64,000 bases of DNA from Alkalicoccobacillus murimartini (GTDB lineage Bacteria; Bacillota; Bacilli; Bacillales; Bacillaceae_D): contig NZ_JAUSUA010000003.1 in the NCBI RefSeq assembly GCF_030813245.1, positions 310,001-374,000 on the forward strand, in the 5' to 3' direction. Shown piece by piece: positions 59,741 through 64,000 of this stretch. The position numbers and the translations under genes were made by a program. The notes beneath the pieces are model-generated. The model worked only from the letters and a program-made list of their open reading frames with translations, was not told the DNA's origin and searched no databases. Numbering within the stretch: the stretch's first letter is position 1; each line of letters begins with the position of its first letter.

Positions 59741-61252
59741 TTAAGTAGCTCTTTTCTCCATCTCTTTTGTGGTTAAGACCCTTTCATTCCCCATAAAACA
59801 GACCGTGATGACTGCCATGAAAATAGGGATAAGAGCAAGAGTAAAGATAAATGTAATCGAGTCCGACATTGCTAACGTTAACTCCGACAAAAGCTCGGGT
59901 GGAATATTCACTCGTGATTCTGGCTGGAAAATTTGCTGAATGTCTCCCGTGTCACTAATGTTACCTGGCTGGCCAGTCGTAGCTTGACTGAGGCGAGAGG
60001 AAAAGATACTCGTTTGAATGGTACCAAATATCGTTACGCCTACGGTCATACCAAAAGAACGTAAGAAGGAATTGGTCGAGTTGGCTGATCCACGAAACCT
60101 TGGTGAGATACCGTTTATCGATGCAGCTGGTAGTAAAGAAAATGAGAACCCAACTCCAAATCCTGTTAATGCCATATATAGGCTTAACATGACTCTTGAC
60201 GTTTCAGCAGAGATTCCTGATAACATGAACATTCCAACAAAAAAACACCCAACCGATATTGCCATTAACGATCGGAAAGAAACTTTAGTCTGCAAGAGTC
60301 CGCCCACCATACTACCCGCAACGGAACCAAGCATCATTGGCATGAGAATAAATCCTGCACTTGTGGCAGAGCCTCCATACACCGCTTGAACAAAGATAGG
60401 AATAAAAACAGCCAATAGGATAAATGTTCCTCCATATAAAAAGGCTAAAATTTGCGATGTGGCAAATAAGCGATTTTTGAACATCCAAAACGAGATAATG
60501 GGTTCAGAAGCTTTTCGCTCAACGATAAAGAATGCAGAAAATGCTATGCCAGAAATAGTGAATAGAAAAAGGATAAGCCCTGAATCCCAAGCATATGCCT
60601 TGCCGCCTAATTCAAGGGCGATCATCAAGCAAATAATTGCTGTGACTAACGTAGAGGCTCCAAGCCAGTCAATTTTCTGTTTAGCTGGATTTCTTTCCTC
60701 ATGATAATGCCTAAGAATAAAGAAGAAGGCCACAGCTCCTATCGGGATATTAATATAAAACACCCAATTCCAGCTGAGCGTGTCAGTAATAAATGCACCA
60801 AGCAAAGGCCCAAGCACGCTAGATAGTCCAAATACAGCTCCAAAAAGGCCGGTCATTTTCCCTCTTTTTTCGGGTGGGAACAGATCAAATATAATTGTAA
60901 AAGCAATTGGCATCAAAGCCCCTCCGCCAATCCCTTGAATGACTCGATAGGTGATTAGCTGATTCATACTTTGTGCCGTACCACATAAAACAGAACCAAT
61001 TAAAAAAGCAAGAAGACCAAAAAGAAAAAAAAGTTTGCGTCCATACATGTCAGATAACTTTCCATAGATCGGCATACCAGCCATGACGGCAACCATATAA
61101 CCTGCCGTAACCCAAACAAACTTCTCATAACTTCCGAGGTCAGAGACGATGGTACCCATAGCCGTAGCAACAATCGTATTATCAATTGCAGCCATAAAAA
61201 TGCCTAGTAACAAACCAGCAACAACAAACTTACTTCCGGATGACTCTGTCAT
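59741..61252 (-). CDS. MFS drug exporter, DHA2 (EmrB/QacA) family
   Basis: A 503-residue proton-driven exporter with about 14 membrane segments. Family motifs: the D1 motif LDNTIV-like AAIDNTIVATAMGTIV in helix 1, motif A GKLSDMYGRKLFF after helix 2, RVIQGIGGGALMPIAF in helix 4, and motif C GLSSVLGPLLGAFI in helix 5. This layout fits multidrug or lipid-type substrates; the true one is unknown. The ATG at 61252 follows GGGAGATGG. No TetR/MarR gene lies beside it. Confidence 0.9.
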   Translation of the reverse strand: MTESSGSKFVVAGLLLGIFMAAIDNTIVATAMGTIVSDLGSYEKFVWVTAGYMVAVMAGMPIYGKLSDMYGRKLFFLFGLLAFLIGSVLCGTAQSMNQLITYRVIQGIGGGALMPIAFTIIFDLFPPEKRGKMTGLFGAVFGLSSVLGPLLGAFITDTLSWNWVFYINIPIGAVAFFFILRHYHEERNPAKQKIDWLGASTLVTAIICLMIALELGGKAYAWDSGLILFLFTISGIAFSAFFIVERKASEPIISFWMFKNRLFATSQILAFLYGGTFILLAVFIPIFVQAVYGGSATSAGFILMPMMLGSVAGSMVGGLLQTKVSFRSLMAISVGCFFVGMFMLSGISAETSRVMLSLYMALTGFGVGFSFSLLPAASINGISPRFRGSANSTNSFLRSFGMTVGVTIFGTIQTSIFSSRLSQATTGQPGNISDTGDIQQIFQPESRVNIPPELLSELTLAMSDSITFIFTLALIPIFMAVITVCFMGNERVLTTKEMEKRAT

Positions 61253-61603
61253 AATCCATCTCCCAATGATCGCTATCTATATTGAACCAATCCTTCGTAG
61301 TTTATCACACAAAAGACACATTATGAATCATGTAAAGTGCGATAATGACGAGATTTTAAAAGGACAAAGACTACGTTTAGTAGAAGACCTGAAACGTTTT
61401 ATATGGAGAAAAGTCTTAAGTAAGAAGAACCATAAGAATTGATTATCAAGAGTGGTTGATAGAAATAAATAAGCGAAGTGAGAGACCATTTGTTCTACTT
61501 TAGTAGAGGTTCATTTGAATTTTCCCAATACTCAGTGAAGAATATTTTTGCTAGGGTTGGTAACAAGCCAGAAAATGACTGGCAAACTACTAGGAGGGGT
61601 TTC
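61253..61603. other. Divergent intergenic region upstream of the subtilisin
   Basis: A 351 bp gap. The frame of the subtilisin is open from 61478, but that extension lacks a ribosome site and a signal peptide, so it is treated as leader. No other gene is supported. It should hold the exporter promoter on one side and the protease promoter on the other. Confidence 0.5.
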
Positions 61604-62719
61604 ATGAAATTTCAAGCAGGCAAATGGACAGTGGGCTTATCTGTACTGGTAACACTATCAGCAGTTCCGGCACTTGCTGGAGCCGAAGAAGATAAGGAAA
61701 GGTATCTGATAGGATTCAAAGAAGAAGCGGATGCCGCTACTTTTTCTACTCAGGCAGAAACACTTGAAAGCCAAGTAGATGCAGAAATATTACGAGAGTA
61801 CGAGAATATACCAGTTATTAATGCTGAACTGTCTGAAGAAGAGGCAAAGGCATTAGAAGCTCAGGCTTCGGTTGAATATGTAGAAAAAGATGTGAAGATG
61901 AGTACATTACAAGAAGTTCCTTATGGAATCCCACAAGTGAATGCGCCTGCTGTACATGAAGCTGGTAATTTTGGTGGAGGCGTATCAGTAGCCGTTATTG
62001 ACACAGGTATTGCTGAGCATGAGGATCTAAATATAGTAGGTGGGGAAAGCTTTGTAAGCTCGGAACCAACATATGAGGATTTAAATGGACATGGTACTCA
62101 TGTAGCTGGTACGGTGGCCGCACTAGATAATTCAGTAGGAGTGATTGGTGTAGCACCGGATGCCGAGCTCTATGCAGTAAAAGTACTAGATAGCTTCGGT
62201 AGCGGTTATACAAGTGATATCGCAGCAGGAATTGAATGGGCAGCCGATCAAGGCATCGATATTGCGAATTTGAGTTTGGGAGGTCCAACTGGCTCGACTG
62301 TACTTGAACAAGCAGCTGATTACGCAGAAGAACAAGGAACGCTGCTCATAGCCGCAGCAGGTAACTCAGGTACAAGAGGTATTGGTTTCCCAGCAGCCTA
62401 TGACAATGTCATTTCCGTTGCAGCGGTTGACTCTGCTAACAACAAAGCCAACTTCTCAAGCTTTGGACCTGAAAATGACATTGCTGCACCAGGAGTCGAT
62501 ACACTCAGCACATATCCTGGAGGTAGTTACACAGAACTAAGTGGAACATCCATGGCTTCTCCACACGTAGCTGGAGTTGCAGCACTAGTACAAGCGACAA
62601 ACCCATCAGCATCCGCACAAGAAATTGGACAGATCCTGCAAGAAACAGCCACACCACTTGGCAATGAAGAATTCTTTGGTAGTGGATTGGTAAATGCAGA
62701 GGCGGCAGTTGGTAGGTAA
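61604..62719 (+). CDS. aprE: Secreted subtilisin, M-protease/Savinase-like
   Basis: A secreted S8A serine protease (371-residue preproenzyme; B. clausii M-protease is 380). Signal peptide to about residue 27 (LAGA), an I9 propeptide (about 30-100, RYLIGFKEEADAATFSTQAE ... VEYVEKD), and a mature domain from about 102. The catalytic triad is Asp133 (VIDTG), His163 (NGHGTHVAGT) and Ser316 (SGTSMASPHVAG); Asn254 is the oxyanion residue. The mature part is unusually rich in Asp/Glu (e.g. EHEDLN, PTYEDL, DYAEEQGT) compared with the basic high-alkaline enzymes. ATG 61604 follows TAGGAGGGG. It is convergent with a peptide/TPR-regulator pair. Confidence 0.94.
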   Translation: MKFQAGKWTVGLSVLVTLSAVPALAGAEEDKERYLIGFKEEADAATFSTQAETLESQVDAEILREYENIPVINAELSEEEAKALEAQASVEYVEKDVKMSTLQEVPYGIPQVNAPAVHEAGNFGGGVSVAVIDTGIAEHEDLNIVGGESFVSSEPTYEDLNGHGTHVAGTVAALDNSVGVIGVAPDAELYAVKVLDSFGSGYTSDIAAGIEWAADQGIDIANLSLGGPTGSTVLEQAADYAEEQGTLLIAAAGNSGTRGIGFPAAYDNVISVAAVDSANNKANFSSFGPENDIAAPGVDTLSTYPGGSYTELSGTSMASPHVAGVAALVQATNPSASAQEIGQILQETATPLGNEEFFGSGLVNAEAAVGR

Positions 62720-62729
62720 GTAAGGAAAT

Positions 62730-62760
62730 AAAAAAACTCTCCATAAAGGAGAGTTTTTTT
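62730..62760. terminator. Bidirectional terminator
   Basis: Stem AAAAAACTCTCC / GGAGAGTTTTTT-type with a short ATAAA loop and T runs on both sides, shared by the subtilisin gene and the convergent peptide gene, whose stop is 3 bp away. Confidence 0.88.
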
Positions 62761-62762
62761 AT

Positions 62763-62906
62763 TTAGTTTGGAGGTAGCATTACAGATGGACTTCCACCTA
62801 GAATAGTAAATTCATATGCGATAGAAGAAAACGTTACATCATTAAAAGAGAAAGCAAGCACCCCAACAATTGTAAAAGTCAATCCCATTTTCACTAAGCT
62901 TTTCAT
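62763..62906 (-). CDS. Small exported peptide, candidate signalling propeptide
   Basis: A 47-residue protein too short for standard calling. The N-terminus is a Sec-type signal (basic MKSLVKMG, then hydrophobic LTFTIVGVLAFSF), followed by NDVTFSSIAYEFTILGG and a hydrophobic, proline-containing C-terminus SPSVMLPPN. The ribosome site AAAAGGAGG (62923-62915) is perfect. It begins 19 nt after the stop of the TPR regulator on the same strand and ends at a strong terminator. This is the size and order of papR after plcR and nprX after nprR, where a C-terminal peptide of 5-10 residues is exported, processed and re-imported to control the regulator. Function here is inferred. Confidence 0.7.
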   Translation of the reverse strand: MKSLVKMGLTFTIVGVLAFSFNDVTFSSIAYEFTILGGSPSVMLPPN

Positions 62907-62925
62907 AAAATTTTCCTCCTTTTTA

Positions 62926-64000
62926 TTAGTAAAGACTATAAAGTTTATAATAACGGTGAGCCATAGTAATATCATTTTTTGAGTCATACCATTTTGCTAA
63001 GCTAAGTGTGTAATGACGGAAATATATTTCATCTTTTGATTTTTCTATGAAAGGAATAAGTTCTTTTTCATAGAAAGAATAAATTTTCTCTGAATCTTTC
63101 TCATAATTTAAAATTTGTTCTTTTATTAGAAGCTTAGTTCTTTTTGTGATATTTTCTGTTTCTTTATATTTCTTTAATTGTTCGATATAATTTTCTAATT
63201 CATTGTTTTTAATATCAGCCTTTATTAATACTTTCGCTAACTCAATTATTGCAATAATCTGACCTTCACTTTGATCCTTAAAATAGTTGATACACATCTT
63301 GAAATACTTAATGGCTTTAGTATGTTCGTTTGTTTCACTAAGTAATAGTGAATAATTGAAAAGGCATTTAAAATATAAATCTTCTAAGTTTAGAAGTTTT
63401 GTGTTTCTTAGAATAGCATTATAGTTGTTTTTAGCTTCTTCATAAAGTTTGATACTTTCATAATTAATCGCTTGAAGCATCTGAGTATGAATAATTCGTA
63501 TGAAATTATCCTTTTCCTTATAAAAATAAAGAGCTTCTTGAGCATATGGTATTGAATTTTCACTTTGACCTAAAGCACTATAGCATAAGGCGATTTGGTA
63601 AGAGATTTCTTTCATACTTATAGAGGTATTACTAGAGATGTTATTAGTTTTTAATTTCAAGTAATAGTCTAAAGCTTCTCTATATTTTCCTTTTTGGTAA
63701 AAGGTGCTACCCGAGATGTATCCGAACAAAAGCTCTTCAATCGGAGATAAATTAGAACGATTTCTCTCAAGAATTTGTAAATGGATTTGAGCAGAGTTTA
63801 TATCTAACTTAGTAAAGAAATATCTACCCATGTAAATATGATAGAGATTAACAAGGTTTGTTTTACTATAATATTCTTCATCAACTTCGAGTTCTAGTCT
63901 TAATTCATCTGCTTTATCTAACTCGAAATAGAATAAAGCATCAATAAATTCTTCAAGTCTTTCTTCTAAAACCCCATACCGCTCAACCTCATCATTAATA
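62926..64000 (-). CDS. TPR-repeat regulator, partial (RNPP-like), 5' end outside window
   Basis: An open frame runs from the stop at 62926 to the window edge, giving 357 visible codons; the N-terminus, expected to hold a helix-turn-helix, is outside. The visible part is helical TPR-like repeats (YISGSTFYQKGKYREALDYYLKLK, EISYQIALCYSALGQSENSIPYAQEALYFYK, LFNYSLLLSETNEHTKAIKYFKMCINYF). The C-terminus shares the IPF..KS....Y...L..WYDSKNDITMAHRYYKLY pattern with the regulator at 42866, so both are probably the same family. Directly downstream is the small exported peptide gene, and beyond it a convergent subtilisin gene. Regulation of protease production by a peptide signal is the likely role. 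Confidence 0.75.
   Translation of the reverse strand, partial: INDEVERYGVLEERLEEFIDALFYFELDKADELRLELEVDEEYYSKTNLVNLYHIYMGRYFFTKLDINSAQIHLQILERNRSNLSPIEELLFGYISGSTFYQKGKYREALDYYLKLKTNNISSNTSISMKEISYQIALCYSALGQSENSIPYAQEALYFYKEKDNFIRIIHTQMLQAINYESIKLYEEAKNNYNAILRNTKLLNLEDLYFKCLFNYSLLLSETNEHTKAIKYFKMCINYFKDQSEGQIIAIIELAKVLIKADIKNNELENYIEQLKKYKETENITKRTKLLIKEQILNYEKDSEKIYSFYEKELIPFIEKSKDEIYFRHYTLSLAKWYDSKNDITMAHRYYKLYSLY

Noticed and set aside
60018-60389. A 123-codon plus-strand frame opposite the drug exporter, and a similar one at 59367-59744.
   Set aside because: Both are antisense to well-recognised genes, lack ribosome sites and show no family features.
61478-61603. N-terminal extension of the subtilisin from the first in-frame start at 61478.
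   Set aside because: The start at 61604 has a strong ribosome site and a normal signal peptide; the extension has neither.

Overview
The window looks like chromosomal DNA of a spore-forming, low-GC member of the Bacillaceae, probably one of the alkaliphilic Bacillus relatives (Alkalihalobacillus, Shouchella and allies). The evidence is a gerA-gerB-gerC germination operon, a sipW-tasA pair, a subtilisin of the M-protease/Savinase type, B. subtilis-style gene neighbours (maeA-ywkB, yxjI, a ykoY-type TerC gene behind a yybP-ykoY element), strong AGGAGG ribosome binding sites, and futalosine-pathway menaquinone genes instead of men genes. Genus and species cannot be fixed from the sequence alone.

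Layout. 0-6.4 kb: a cyclophilin lipoprotein, an acetyltransferase, malic enzyme plus a frameshifted AEC transporter, YxjI, and a TetR/DUF4188 divergent pair. 6.4-12.2 kb: an abgB-abgT-abgA-like dipeptide uptake and cleavage cluster with a divergent regulator. 12.3-16.4 kb: an old-yellow-enzyme gene divergent from a NitT/TauT-type ABC importer. 16.6-23.3 kb: pectin and galacturonate use (DeoR-type regulator, uxaC, a secreted PL10 pectate lyase on the opposite strand, uxaA, uxaB) with cre-like sites. 23.3-25.5 kb: agmatine to putrescine (aguA, aguB). 25.6-36.8 kb: a large iron-regulated heme acquisition locus with two Fur-box-like sites, two complete heme-type ABC importers, an IsdG-type heme oxygenase, an IsdC-like NEAT protein, a 1117-residue six-NEAT surface protein and sortase B. 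36.8-44.1 kb: SDR, threonine aldolase, TasA, SipW, a large Vpr-like subtilase, and an HTH-TPR regulator. 44.3-50 kb: an orphan PTS IIC protein, the ger operon, a methyltransferase. 50-53.7 kb: a Mn2+-riboswitch-controlled TerC protein, mqnB-mqnD, an alpha/beta hydrolase. 53.7-57.7 kb: an ATP-grasp / alpha-E / transglutaminase / DUF3891 operon. 58.3-64 kb: aroA, a DHA2 drug exporter, a subtilisin, and a cell-cell signalling candidate: a 47-residue exported peptide directly downstream of a TPR regulator that runs off the end of the window.

The most interesting items not covered by routine annotation are (1) the peptide/TPR-regulator pair at 62763-64000, organised like papR/plcR and nprX/nprR and lying tail to tail with a subtilisin gene; (2) a degenerate tandem array with a 20-21 bp period (core TTATCAAGA) filling most of the 3' untranslated region of the isd-srtB operon at 36361-36735; (3) recent internal duplication in the six-NEAT protein; (4) a dispersed palindromic element present twice (4470 and 58042); and (5) an EPSP synthase with an altered glyphosate-site motif.

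All product calls come from reading motifs and gene context by eye. No database search was run, so family names are recognition-based, and start codons were chosen by ribosome binding site and family length.
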